Below are positions 57,224 to 64,000 of a stretch of DNA of 64,000 bases, piece by piece. The notes under the pieces are model-generated. The model did no database searches and was not told where the DNA came from. It saw nothing but the letters and a program-made list of their open reading frames with translations. The DNA is from Streptomyces sp. CB02009 (GTDB lineage: Bacteria > Actinomycetota > Actinomycetes > Streptomycetales > Streptomycetaceae), in the NCBI RefSeq assembly GCF_001905825.1, contig NZ_LIVV01000005.1, positions 782,802 through 846,801 of the forward strand. Reading direction: 5' to 3'. Position 1 is the first letter of the stretch. Each line of letters starts with the position of its first letter. The translations under genes and the position numbers were made by a program.

Positions 57224-58540
57224 ATGCCCGTATCCGTACCGCGTCAGAGAAACGTCTCTGCCGTTGCGGGACCCGGCGACGTCGCCACTACGGACGCCAC
57301 CGCCATGGACGCCACCGCTATGACAGGCACAGTCACAGGCACCGATCGCACCGATCTCACTCTCCTGGTCGTCGAGGACGACCCGGCGGGTGTCCTCGCC
57401 GTACCCGAACTGCTCGACGCGGCCGACGCCGTCGGCACCCGGGTCCGCATCCGTACCGCCCGCAACCTCACCGAGGCCGAGCGGCTCCTCACCGACGACG
57501 TCCACTGCGTCCTCGTCGACCTCTCCCTGCCCGGCCCCCGCGCCGCCGCGGACGCCGACCCGCTCGCCCCGCTGCGGCACATCCTGCGGCTCGCCCCGCG
57601 CCACGCCGTCCTCGCGCTCGCGGCCTCCGCCGACGCCGAGCTGGCGGCCGAGGCGGTACGCGTCGGAGCCCAGGACCACCTCTTCCGCGAGGAGCTCGAC
57701 GGGCGGCTGCTCAGCCGGGCCATCCGGTACGCGGTCGAGCGCAAGCGCGCCGACGCCGTCCAGGTGAAGCTCGCCGAGTCCCGGCTCCGCGCCCAGGAGA
57801 ACGCCCGCCTGGAGCGCGGGCTGCTCCCCACACCGCTCCTGGAGGGCTCCGACCTCCGGTTCGCGGCCCACTACCGGCCCGGCCGCTCGCGCGCCCTGCT
57901 CGGCGGAGACTTCTACGACGTGGTCCGTACGCCCGACGGCACCGTCCACGCCATGATCGGCGACGTCTGCGGCCACGGCCCCGACGAGGCCGCGCTCGGC
58001 GTCGAGCTGCGGATCGCCTGGCGGGCCCTGACCTTCGCGGGACTGTGCGGGGACGAGCTGCTCTCCACGATGCAGCAGGTCCTGGAGCACGAGCGGGAGA
58101 GCGAGGAGATCTTCGCGACCCTCTGCACCGTCGACATCGCGCCCGACGGCCGCCGCGCCGGCCTGTGCCTGGCCGGGCACCCGTCGCCGCTGATCGCCCG
58201 GCAGGGGCGGGTGGCCCGGCTCCTTCCGTACGAGGACGGCGGCCCGGCACTCGGACTGCTGCCGCGCGCCCGCTGGCCGCGCCGGCAGGTCGAGCTCGGC
58301 GGGGCGTGGAGCCTGCTCATGTACACGGACGGACTGATCGAGGGACGCTCGGCCGGCCCCGGCTCGCCGCGGCTCGGCCAGGACGGGATGGTCGACATGA
58401 TCAACCGGCAGCTGGCCGCGGGCCTGCGCGGCGACGAGCTCCTGGAGGCCGCGGTGACGGAGGTCAGGTCCCTGAACGGCGGCGAGCTGACGGACGACGT
58501 CGCGGTCCTGGCCCTGGAAAGGGACAGGGCCCGGGGATGA
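57224..58540 (+). CDS. Receiver-domain/PP2C (SpoIIE-type) serine phosphatase
   Basis: A 438-residue partner-switching phosphatase. Residues about 45-165 are a receiver-like domain: LLVVEDDPAGV, phosphoacceptor Asp99 in CVLVDLSLPG, and FREELDGRLLSRAI at its end. A coiled linker (ERKRADAVQVKLAESRLRAQENARLERGLLPTP) leads to the PP2C catalytic domain at about 205-435 with LLGGDFYDVVRTPDGTVHAMIGDVCGHGPDEAA, LYTDGLIEGRS-like LLMYTDGLIEGRS and ELTDDVAVLALER. It would dephosphorylate an anti-anti-sigma factor. ATG 57224 has GGGAAGGAAA upstream. Stop lies inside a terminator hairpin. Confidence 0.9.
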   Translation: MPVSVPRQRNVSAVAGPGDVATTDATAMDATAMTGTVTGTDRTDLTLLVVEDDPAGVLAVPELLDAADAVGTRVRIRTARNLTEAERLLTDDVHCVLVDLSLPGPRAAADADPLAPLRHILRLAPRHAVLALAASADAELAAEAVRVGAQDHLFREELDGRLLSRAIRYAVERKRADAVQVKLAESRLRAQENARLERGLLPTPLLEGSDLRFAAHYRPGRSRALLGGDFYDVVRTPDGTVHAMIGDVCGHGPDEAALGVELRIAWRALTFAGLCGDELLSTMQQVLEHERESEEIFATLCTVDIAPDGRRAGLCLAGHPSPLIARQGRVARLLPYEDGGPALGLLPRARWPRRQVELGGAWSLLMYTDGLIEGRSAGPGSPRLGQDGMVDMINRQLAAGLRGDELLEAAVTEVRSLNGGELTDDVAVLALERDRARG

Positions 58541-58550
58541 CCCCGGGCCC
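58527..58550 (+). terminator. 10-bp hairpin whose loop contains the stop codon
   Basis: GGGCCCGGGG and its exact complement around loop ATGA; the phosphatase TGA (58538-58540) is within the loop. Confidence 0.85.
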
Positions 58551-58687
58551 CGCTGTCGTCACCTGATGCGGCCGGCGGCCGCGATGGGCCGCCGCCGCTC
58601 GCCGCCAGGCCGTCCGCCGCCGTCGCTCGCGGCCGGCCGTCTGTCGCCGTCGCCCGCGACTGGGCCTTCGACCGCCGCGGCCAGCGG

Positions 58688-59041
58688 CTAGCGGCCGCCG
58701 TTGTACGGGCCGTACGGTCCGTCGCTGCTGGAGCCGCCGCCCCGCCGGCCGCCTCCGCCGCCCGACACCTGCTGGAGCGCGGGGCGGACGTCGACCATGA
58801 AGACGATGGCCGCGATCACGCCCGCGATCTGCAGGAACAGCATCGGGAAGAGCAGGTTCAGGGCGAGGTTGATGCCCAGGACGATCAGCCAGAACTTCTT
58901 CGTCTGCTTCTCGGCGGCGCGGTAGGCGTCCTCGCGCGCCATGGCGGCGAAGACGAGCGCGGCGACGGCGAAGCCGGTGAAGATCAGGAACATCACCAGG
59001 GTGAGGAGGGAGTCGAATCCCGCGCGCAACATGCTGAGCAC
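58688..59041 (-). CDS. DUF2516-family membrane protein
   Basis: A 117-residue small membrane protein with three hydrophobic helices (LLTLVMFLIFTGFAVAALVFAAMA, FWLIVLGINLALNLLF and LQIAGVIAAIVFMVDVRPAL) and a Gly/Arg/Ser-rich C-terminal tail (SGGGGGRRGGGSSSDGPYGPYNGGR). Family DUF2516 is unique to actinobacteria and lacks a known function. It is the last gene of the XRE/HBHA-like/DUF2516 series on the minus strand. Confidence 0.87.
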   Translation of the reverse strand: MLSMLRAGFDSLLTLVMFLIFTGFAVAALVFAAMAREDAYRAAEKQTKKFWLIVLGINLALNLLFPMLFLQIAGVIAAIVFMVDVRPALQQVSGGGGGRRGGGSSSDGPYGPYNGGR

Positions 59042-59121
59042 CGCCTAGGAAAGAGGGAAAGAGCGCCTCGCGGTCAAGGTACCCGGTTCAACGCACCAGC
59101 TACCCGTATTGGTGCCCGGTA

Positions 59122-59712
59122 CTACTCCTTCTCGGCGGCGACGGCCGCCTTCTTGGCGGGAGCCTTGCGCGCGGTGGTCTTCCGGGCGGGCTTCTTCGCC
59201 TCGGCGGGCTGGGCGGCGGCGGCCGCGGCAGGGGCCTCCACCGGCTCCTCCGCCTTGGTCTCCTCGGCCTTGGCCTCCTCCGGCTCGACGACGACGGCGA
59301 TCTCGACGATCTCCTCGGCGACCTCCCCGCGCCAGGCCTTGACGGCCTCCTCGCCGTGGGCGGCGACCTCCTCGTACTTCTCGCGCGCCTTCACGGCGTA
59401 CTCGGCGGCGACGCCGACGCCGCGCAGGGCGAGGTCCTGGGCGGTCTCGCCGAGCTTCTTGAGGTCCGTGTCGAGGCCGCCGACGACATCGGCGAACTTC
59501 GACTGCACGGTGGCCTGGGCCTCCTTGGCCTGCGCGGTCACCTTCTCCTGCACGGCCTTGGGGTCGGTGTTCCGTACGGCGTCGATGCGGGCGGGCGCCT
59601 CGGCGGCGATCTGCTCGATCAGGCCGGGCACCTTCTTGGCCTGCTGCACGGCGAGGTCCGCGGTGCCGGCGGCGAAGTAGAGAGGGGTACGCAGTTCGTC
59701 GATGATGGCCAT
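59122..59712 (-). CDS. Heparin-binding-haemagglutinin-like Lys/Ala-rich protein
   Basis: A 196-residue protein. Residues about 1-120 are a long amphipathic helical coiled coil beginning MAIIDELRTPLYFAAGTADLAVQQAKKVPGLIEQIAAEAPARID. The C-terminal 60 residues are first acidic (VVVEPEEAKAEETKAEEP) then Lys/Ala/Thr-rich (EAKKPARKTTARKAPAKKAAVAAEKE). That layout resembles mycobacterial HbhA, whose Lys-rich tail binds glycosaminoglycans. In Streptomyces a role in wall or lipid contact is more likely, which is inference. GGGAGGA is 8 nt upstream of the ATG. Confidence 0.75.
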   Translation of the reverse strand: MAIIDELRTPLYFAAGTADLAVQQAKKVPGLIEQIAAEAPARIDAVRNTDPKAVQEKVTAQAKEAQATVQSKFADVVGGLDTDLKKLGETAQDLALRGVGVAAEYAVKAREKYEEVAAHGEEAVKAWRGEVAEEIVEIAVVVEPEEAKAEETKAEEPVEAPAAAAAAQPAEAKKPARKTTARKAPAKKAAVAAEKE

Positions 59713-59764
59713 GCTGGTGGTCCTCCCGGTGGTGACGTACGAGCGAGCGCTGGGCTCAGGGCGG

Positions 59765-60286
59765 TCAGGCATCGGGCGCGTCGGCGGGCCGCTCGGCGGC
59801 CGCGGCGGGGGCGCCCGCGGGGGTCTCGGTGGCTCCGGCGTCTGCGGTGACGCCGGCTCCGGTGGCTCCGGCGGTCTCCGTGGTTCCGGCTCCGGCGGCT
59901 CCGGTCTGGGCGGCCGTCGTGGCCGCCGCCGCTGCCGCCTCGGCGGCGTTCTCCTTGCGGAAGGAGTCGTAGATCTGGAGCAGCACCTGCTTCTGCCGCT
60001 CGTTGATCGAGGGATCGGCGAGGACGACGGCGCGCGTCTCCAGCTCCTCCCGCTCCGTCTCGTCGAGGATCCCGGCCCGTACGTAGAGCGTCTCGGCGGA
60101 GATCCGCAGGGCCTTCGCGACCTGCTGCAGCACCTCGGCGCTGGGCTTCCGCAGCCCGCGCTCGATCTGGCTCAGATACGGGTTCGACACGCCGGCCGCG
60201 TCGGCGAGCTGCCGCAGGGACAGCTGCGCGGTCCTCCGCTGTTCGCGGAGGTAGTCACCGAGATTGCCGACGTTGAGCGATGCCAT
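59765..60286 (-). CDS. XRE-family helix-turn-helix regulator
   Basis: A 173-residue DNA-binding protein. The HTH is LGDYLREQRRTAQLSLRQLADAAGVSNPYLSQIERGLRKPSAEVLQQVAKALRISAETLYVRAG near 10-72. Residues about 80-120 are a helical oligomerisation segment. The last 50 residues form a Thr/Ala/Gly-rich tail. It is likely autoregulated through a palindrome at 60316-60335 in the divergent promoter region. The two downstream genes (HBHA-like and DUF2516) are probably cotranscribed. Confidence 0.9.
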   Translation of the reverse strand: MASLNVGNLGDYLREQRRTAQLSLRQLADAAGVSNPYLSQIERGLRKPSAEVLQQVAKALRISAETLYVRAGILDETEREELETRAVVLADPSINERQKQVLLQIYDSFRKENAAEAAAAAATTAAQTGAAGAGTTETAGATGAGVTADAGATETPAGAPAAAAERPADAPDA

Positions 60287-60315
60287 GCCCCGACCATGCC
60301 AGCCTTTGCTAACTA

Positions 60316-60335
60316 TTGCAAGCAGCCGCTTGCAA
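60316..60335. promoter_or_regulatory. Palindromic operator between XRE and TOPRIM genes
   Basis: TTGCAAGC-AGCC-GCTTGCAA, a perfect 8-bp inverted repeat, centred 40 nt upstream of the XRE start and 115 nt upstream of the TOPRIM gene. It suits a dimeric XRE regulator. Confidence 0.7.
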
Positions 60336-60439
60336 GTGTCGCCCCTCGCGCCGCGACCCGCAGGCCACCCTCGCGCACCCGCGCGAGGCCCGCTGAAATC
60401 CCCGTGATCTCCGCGGTCGCTGCTGCGAGACTGGGCCGC

Positions 60440-61123
60440 ATGGAGACGACGACGGGGCGCTTCCGGGCAGCGGTCAGGGAATGGGCGGCCGACGGCGCGG
60501 AGGCTTCGGAGGCCGCCGAGGTCGCGCGCGCACTCGCGGCCGGCACCGAGCTGCGTACGGCGGTGCTCGTGGAGGGGGTCAGCGACCACGTCGCGCTCGA
60601 CGCGCTCGCGGCCCGGCACGGCCGCTCCCTCGACGCCGAGGGCATCGCCGTCGTTCCGCTCGGCGGGGCGACCAACATCGGCAGGTTCGTGCACCTGCTC
60701 GGACCCCAGGGGCTCGGCGTCCCGCTGGCGGGCCTGTGCGACGCCGGCGAGGAGGGCCACTTCTCGCGCGCGCTCGAACGCGAGGGGCTCGGCCACGACC
60801 TCGCCCGCGCCGACATGGAGCCGCTCGGCTTCTACGTGTGCGACGCCGACCTGGAGGAGGAGCTGATCCGCTCCCTCGGCGCCGAGGGAGTGCAGCGGGT
60901 CGTCGACGCCCAGGGCGACCTGCGGGCCTTCCGCATCTTCCAGAAGCAGCCCGCCCAGCGGGAGCGGGAGGTCGAGCGCCAGCTGCGGCGCTTCATGGGC
61001 ACCATCAGCGGCCGCAAGAGCCAGTACGCCCGCTCGCTCGTCGACGCCCTCGACCTCGCCGAGGTGCCCCGCCCGCTGGACCGTCTGCTGGCGCACGTCT
61101 CCGCGTCCGCCGCCGCGAACTGA
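60440..61123 (+). CDS. Stand-alone TOPRIM (OLD-nuclease-type) protein
   Basis: A 227-residue protein. The TOPRIM motif is TAVLVEGVSDHVALDALAARHG near 43-64, with the catalytic Glu, followed by VVPLGGATNIGRFVHLLG and the DxD-type motif LAGLCDAGEEGHF. CDADLEEELIRSLG and RKSQYARSLVDALDLAEVP follow. OLD nucleases are normally fused to an ATPase; here only the nuclease half exists. It is a candidate nuclease or nucleotidyl transferase for DNA repair or defence. Divergent from the XRE regulator across a perfect palindrome. Confidence 0.8.
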   Translation: METTTGRFRAAVREWAADGAEASEAAEVARALAAGTELRTAVLVEGVSDHVALDALAARHGRSLDAEGIAVVPLGGATNIGRFVHLLGPQGLGVPLAGLCDAGEEGHFSRALEREGLGHDLARADMEPLGFYVCDADLEEELIRSLGAEGVQRVVDAQGDLRAFRIFQKQPAQREREVERQLRRFMGTISGRKSQYARSLVDALDLAEVPRPLDRLLAHVSASAAAN

Positions 61124-61147
61124 GGAACCCGCGCGCCGCCGCGCCCG

Positions 61148-61183
61148 CCCCGACCCCTCAGTCCGCCCCGGCCCCTCAGTCCG
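61148..61183. repeat. 18-bp tandem duplication spanning a stop codon (minus-strand gene)
   Basis: CCCCGACCCCTCAGTCCG and CCCCGGCCCCTCAGTCCG adjoin with one mismatch. TCA (61176-61178) is the complement of the HxlR TGA; the other copy gives a second in-frame TGA. Confidence 0.92.
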
Positions 61184-61565
61184 CCGGGGCGTCGAAGCGG
61201 CGGCGGGCCGACTCGATCGCTCCGAGGTACTGGTGGGTCCAGTCGCACATGCCGCCGATCGTCGCCTGCAGCCCGCGGCCCGGTGCCGTGAGGGTGTACT
61301 CGACGCGGGGCGGGACCTCGGGGTGCACGGTCCGGTCGACCAAGCCGTAGCGCTCCAGCATGCGCAGGTTCTGGGTGAGCATCTTGTGGCTGATGCCCTC
61401 GATCCCGTTCCGCAGCTCGCTGAAGCGCAGGGTGCGCTCACCCAGCTCCTCGACGATCAGGAAAGCCCACTTGTTGGCGAGGTCGGAGAAGATCTCCCGC
61501 GCCAGGGAGTCCGCGCGCCGCAGGTCCGCGTCCTCGGGCGAGCCGCTGTACTGCTTGGTCACCAT
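61176..61565 (-). CDS. HxlR-family transcriptional regulator
   Basis: A 129-residue winged-helix regulator: LAREIFSDLANKWAFLIVEELGERTLRFSELRNGIEGISHKMLTQNLRMLERYGLVDRTVHPEVPPRVEYTLTAPG is the characteristic HxlR core. The C-terminal CDWTHQYLGAIESARRRF contains the only Cys. Such regulators usually control the divergent neighbour, here the RidA-family gene. The start is ATG 61565. Confidence 0.93.
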   Translation of the reverse strand: MVTKQYSGSPEDADLRRADSLAREIFSDLANKWAFLIVEELGERTLRFSELRNGIEGISHKMLTQNLRMLERYGLVDRTVHPEVPPRVEYTLTAPGRGLQATIGGMCDWTHQYLGAIESARRRFDAPAD

Positions 61566-61679
61566 CAGGTTCCCCCGTCACCGAAAAGTGCGTTCTTCCA
61601 TGTCGGAGCACACTCTCTTACGGTTCCCGAGTCACCACAAGAGACCGTCTCCGCTCCTGATCTCCCCCGGAGGAATCCC

Positions 61680-62087
61680 ATGGCCGTCACCCTCGTGAAC
61701 CCCGAAGGACTCCCCGCCGTCGACGTCTACCGCCAGGTGTCGATCGCGACCGGATCGAAGCTGGTCTTCCTCGCCGGGCAGGTCGCCTGGGACGCCGACG
61801 GAAGCACCGTCGGGGCGGGCGACCTCGCCGCCCAGGTCGAGCGGTGCTACCTCAATGTCGGCACCGCCCTCGCCGGCGCCGGCGCCACCTTCGCCGACGT
61901 CGCCAAGCTGACCGTGTACGTCGTCGACTGGACCGCCGACAAGATGCCCCTGCTCCTGGAGGGGATCGACCGCGCGGCCGCCCGGCTCGGAATCACCCCG
62001 GTGCCGCCGGCCACGCTGATCGGCGTCGCCGCGCTCGACGTACCCGAGCACCTCGTCGAGATCGAGGCCACCGCCGTCGTCGACTGA
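61680..62087 (+). CDS. RidA-family (YjgF) protein
   Basis: A 135-residue small enzyme-fold protein related to reactive-imine deaminases. Landmarks are LVFLAGQVAWDADGSTVGAGDLAAQVERCYLNVGTALAGAGATFADVAKLTVYVVDWTAD and the ending TPVPPATLIGVAALDVPEHLVEIEATAVVD, in which the family Arg (normally R in PARxxVxV) is replaced (PATLIGV). That means true enamine-deaminase activity is doubtful. GGAGGA lies 6 nt before the ATG. Divergent from HxlR. Confidence 0.87.
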   Translation: MAVTLVNPEGLPAVDVYRQVSIATGSKLVFLAGQVAWDADGSTVGAGDLAAQVERCYLNVGTALAGAGATFADVAKLTVYVVDWTADKMPLLLEGIDRAAARLGITPVPPATLIGVAALDVPEHLVEIEATAVVD

Positions 62088-62148
62088 GACCGCGGAGCCG
62101 TCGGCCACCCCTCACCTGCCCCTCCTGCCCCGCCCACTCCGCCGTGCC

Positions 62149-62556
62149 ATGCTGGTGGGCGTGGCACTGGAGGACCTGGTACGGCTGCGCCGCGCGCGGG
62201 ACGTGATGGATCGCGACTACGCGCAGCCGCTCGACGTACCCGCGCTCGCCTCCGTCGCCCTCATGTCGACCGGGCACTTCGCCCGCAGCTTCCGCGCCGC
62301 CTACGGCGAGACCCCGTACAGCTACCTCATGACCCGTCGCGTCGAGCGCGCCAAGGCACTGCTCCGACGGGGTGACATGAGCGTCACGGACGTCTGCTTC
62401 GCCGTCGGGTGCACCTCGCTCGGGTCCTTCAGTTCGCGCTTCACCGAACTCGTCGGCGAGCCGCCCTCCGCCTACCGGGCCCGCCGCCACGAGGACGGGG
62501 CGGCGATCCCGGCGTGCGTCGCCAAGGTCCGGACGCGCCCGGTCCGCGGGGCCTGA
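62149..62556 (+). CDS. AraC-type regulator, DNA-binding domain only
   Basis: A 135-residue protein that consists mostly of two AraC helix-turn-helix units (LDVPALASVALMSTGHFARSFRAAYGETPYSYLMTRRVERAKALLRRGDMSVTDVCFAVGCTSLGSFSSRFTELVGEPPSAYRAR). There is no sensory domain, a common layout for regulators of an adjacent VOC protein. Start ATG 62149 or GTG 62161. The TGA lies inside a 22-bp tandem duplication; the VOC gene starts 78 nt later. Confidence 0.9.
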   Translation: MLVGVALEDLVRLRRARDVMDRDYAQPLDVPALASVALMSTGHFARSFRAAYGETPYSYLMTRRVERAKALLRRGDMSVTDVCFAVGCTSLGSFSSRFTELVGEPPSAYRARRHEDGAAIPACVAKVRTRPVRGA

Positions 62557-62590
62557 GCGATCGGTTCGCGGGACCTGGGCGATCGGTTCG
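62547..62590. repeat. 22-bp tandem duplication spanning a stop codon
   Basis: Units at 62547-62568 and 62569-62590 share 20 of 22 bases and end GCGATCGGTTCG. The first contains the AraC TGA (62554-62556), changed to TGG in the second. Confidence 0.92.
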
Positions 62591-62634
62591 TTCCGGAGAA
62601 GCGGAATCCATCGGTCCGCCGTAGCTTCGAAGGC

Positions 62635-63051
62635 ATGAACGTCAAGCTCTCGCAGTGCTTCATCGCAGTCGACGACCACGACAAGGCCCTCGCCTTCTAC
62701 CGCGACGCGCTCGGCCTCGAAGTCCGGAACGACGTCGGTTTCGAGGGCATGCGCTGGGTGACCGTCGGGTCCCCCGCGCAGCCGGACGTGGAGATCGTCC
62801 TCGAACCGCCACTCGCCGACCCCAACGCCTCCCCCGCCGACCGGCAGGCGGTGGCCGAGCTGCTCGCCAAGGGCATGCTGCGCGGCGTGATCTTCTCCAC
62901 CGAGGACGTCGACGCCACCTTCGAGCAGGTCAGGGCGGCCGGCGGCGAGGTCCTCCAGGAGCCGGTCGACCAGCCGTACGGCGTCCGCGACTGCGCCTTC
63001 CGCGACCCGGCGGGCAACATGCTGCGCTTCACGCAGCCCCGCTCCTCATAG
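62635..63051 (+). CDS. VOC-family (glyoxalase-like) protein
   Basis: A 138-residue vicinal-oxygen-chelate protein: VKLSQCFIAVDDHDKALAFYRDALGLEVRNDVGFEGMRWVTVGSP forms the first beta-alpha module, MLRGVIFSTEDVDATFEQVRAAGGEVLQEPVDQPYGVRDCAFRDPAGNMLRFTQP the second. The metal ligands Gln and Glu of glyoxalase I are partly altered, so it could be a bleomycin-binding-type protein or a dioxygenase-like enzyme. Downstream of the AraC gene, likely its target. The TAG lies inside a 15-bp triple repeat. Confidence 0.88.
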   Translation: MNVKLSQCFIAVDDHDKALAFYRDALGLEVRNDVGFEGMRWVTVGSPAQPDVEIVLEPPLADPNASPADRQAVAELLAKGMLRGVIFSTEDVDATFEQVRAAGGEVLQEPVDQPYGVRDCAFRDPAGNMLRFTQPRSS

Positions 63052-63081
63052 CCCCGCTCCTCGGAGCCCGGCTGCTCGGAG
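63037..63081. repeat. 15-bp tandem triple repeat spanning a stop codon
   Basis: CCCCGCTCCTCATAG, CCCCGCTCCTCGGAG and CCCGGCTGCTCGGAG in direct succession. The VOC TAG (63049-63051) is in the first, altered to GAG-type codons in the later ones. Confidence 0.9.
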
Positions 63082-63227
63082 CCCCCGGACCTCCAGCACC
63101 CCGCCGAACTCCCTGTCGGCCGCGCCCGCCCGTGCCACCACGGCCCGGGCGGCGCCCGCGTCGGGCCGAGGCCGACAGGGGGTTCCGCTCCCCTCGCGTG
63201 AAGGTCACCGGGATGAGCGGCCCCCGG

Positions 63228-63977
63228 TCAGGCGCGGCAGCGCAGCATCACCAGGGGCGGGTGGGCGAGGAGGTCCGCCCAGAAGTCCTCGCCGAACTCC
63301 TTGACGCCCTCCTCCGACACGTGGAGCGGCACCCACTCCACGTCCCGGAACCCGGCCGCCTCCAGGCTCTGCTCGTAGACCTCGCGGCGCGGGACCGTGC
63401 CGAGGATGCTGATCGGCTCCGGGTCGAGGAGCGCCGTGACCCGGACGCGCGGTCCCGCCTCGGCCTCCTCGCCCGTCGGCTCGCAGCGGAAGCCGTACGC
63501 GGGCAGGGACGCGCAGTCGAACCGGTAGTCGGGCCGCTGGGCGAGCACGAAGAACTCACCGCCGGGCACCAGGTTCTGGTGGATGCGGCGACACATGCGC
63601 TCCAGCGTGGCGATGTCTTCGGCGTAGTTGAGACACTGGACGCCGAGCGCGATGTCGAACTTCTGCTCCAGCAAGGGGAGTTCGGCCACGTCGCCGACCT
63701 CGTAGCGCACGCCGCCCAGCGGGGCGCGCTCCTCGAACCCCCTCGCGGCGGCGATCATCTCGACGGAGATGTCGACGCCGAGGACCTCCGTGGCGCCGCG
63801 CCGCCTGAACTCCCTGCTGTAGAAGCCGGTTCCGCACGCCAGGTCGAGAACCGACCTGCCGCTGACGTCCCCGACCATGCCCAGGAAGCTGGGCACCTCC
63901 CCGTACCGCGTGAGCGGCAGGGACTTGAAGCCCTCGAACGCCTCGCCGATCCCGTCGTACTGCTGCCGCACGCCCAT
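63228..63977 (-). CDS. Class I SAM-dependent methyltransferase
   Basis: A 249-residue methyltransferase of the UbiE/small-molecule type. SAM-binding loop is SVLDLACGTGFYSREFRRRGATEVLGVDISVEMIAAARG, followed by GVRYEVGDVAELPLLEQKFDIALGVQCLNYAEDIATLERMCRRIHQNLVPGGEFFVLAQRP. The C-terminus VEWVPLHVSEEGVKEFGEDFWADLLAHPPLVMLRCRA completes the fold. Substrate unknown. The start ATG is at 63977, close to the right edge, so its promoter lies outside the window. Confidence 0.9.
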   Translation of the reverse strand: MGVRQQYDGIGEAFEGFKSLPLTRYGEVPSFLGMVGDVSGRSVLDLACGTGFYSREFRRRGATEVLGVDISVEMIAAARGFEERAPLGGVRYEVGDVAELPLLEQKFDIALGVQCLNYAEDIATLERMCRRIHQNLVPGGEFFVLAQRPDYRFDCASLPAYGFRCEPTGEEAEAGPRVRVTALLDPEPISILGTVPRREVYEQSLEAAGFRDVEWVPLHVSEEGVKEFGEDFWADLLAHPPLVMLRCRA

Positions 63978-64000
63978 ATGGCGCCCCCTCGTGTCCTTCG

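Overview
The window is a 64 kb stretch of high-GC actinobacterial chromosome, almost certainly Streptomyces. Supporting signs are strong G/C third-position bias, frequent GTG starts, GGAGG-type ribosome sites, an msiK gene, a phoRP/phoU/mtpA cluster, the mycothiol gene mshA and a cdgB diguanylate cyclase. Gene order follows what I recall of the S. coelicolor core chromosome read in descending locus order, roughly from otsB/nagKA to mshA. No phage, transposon, CRISPR array or large secondary-metabolite cluster is visible.

Layout. 1-6.7 kb: end of an imine-reductase-like gene, otsB, a DUF3263 gene, an orphan sugar-binding lipoprotein, then nagK-nagA and a 1-phosphofructokinase-like gene; this is amino-sugar catabolism with two candidate DasR sites. 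6.7-14 kb: a membrane-anchored carbohydrate-binding protein, the c-di-GMP synthase CdgB with a repeat-rich promoter, flavin reductase, ArfB-type ribosome rescue factor, TerD, an acetyltransferase and an M1 peptidase lipoprotein. 13.7-16.4 kb: a secreted haem-binding HbpS-like protein divergent from a SenS/SenR-like two-component system. 16.5-27.8 kb: flavoenzymes, pentapeptide-repeat protein, a quinone oxidoreductase behind a SoxR box, resistance-type kinase, DsbA-like lipoprotein and a large Mrr-nuclease/TerD fusion. 28-36 kb: small unknowns, a secreted FG-GAP protein, tRNA-Thr(UGU), msiK, a nucleotidyltransferase and a DoxX-type membrane protein.

36-40.8 kb is a housekeeping block on the minus strand: rlmB, cysS, ispF, ispD, carD. 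41.5-45.5 kb is phosphate control: a lipoprotein, phoP-phoR, divergent PHO boxes, phoU and the metallothionein-like mtpA. 45.5-58.5 kb holds gpmA, an MFS exporter, an MBL hydrolase, an AraC regulator, a Tat-exported beta-helix protein, ybjN-mshA, a methyltransferase, an NlpC/P60 wall hydrolase and a receiver-PP2C phosphatase. 58.7-64 kb holds an XRE regulator/HBHA-like/DUF2516 unit, a stand-alone TOPRIM protein divergent from it across a perfect palindrome, HxlR/RidA, AraC/VOC and a methyltransferase.

The genes connect through control circuits more than operons: DasR-type sites at nagKA and at msiK (the shared sugar-ABC ATPase), SoxR and SenSR redox control, PhoRP, and CdgB c-di-GMP signalling. 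The most unusual structural signal is repeated: short tandem duplications (15-36 bp) that straddle the stop codons of at least six genes. Products are named from sequence reading alone; no database search was possible.
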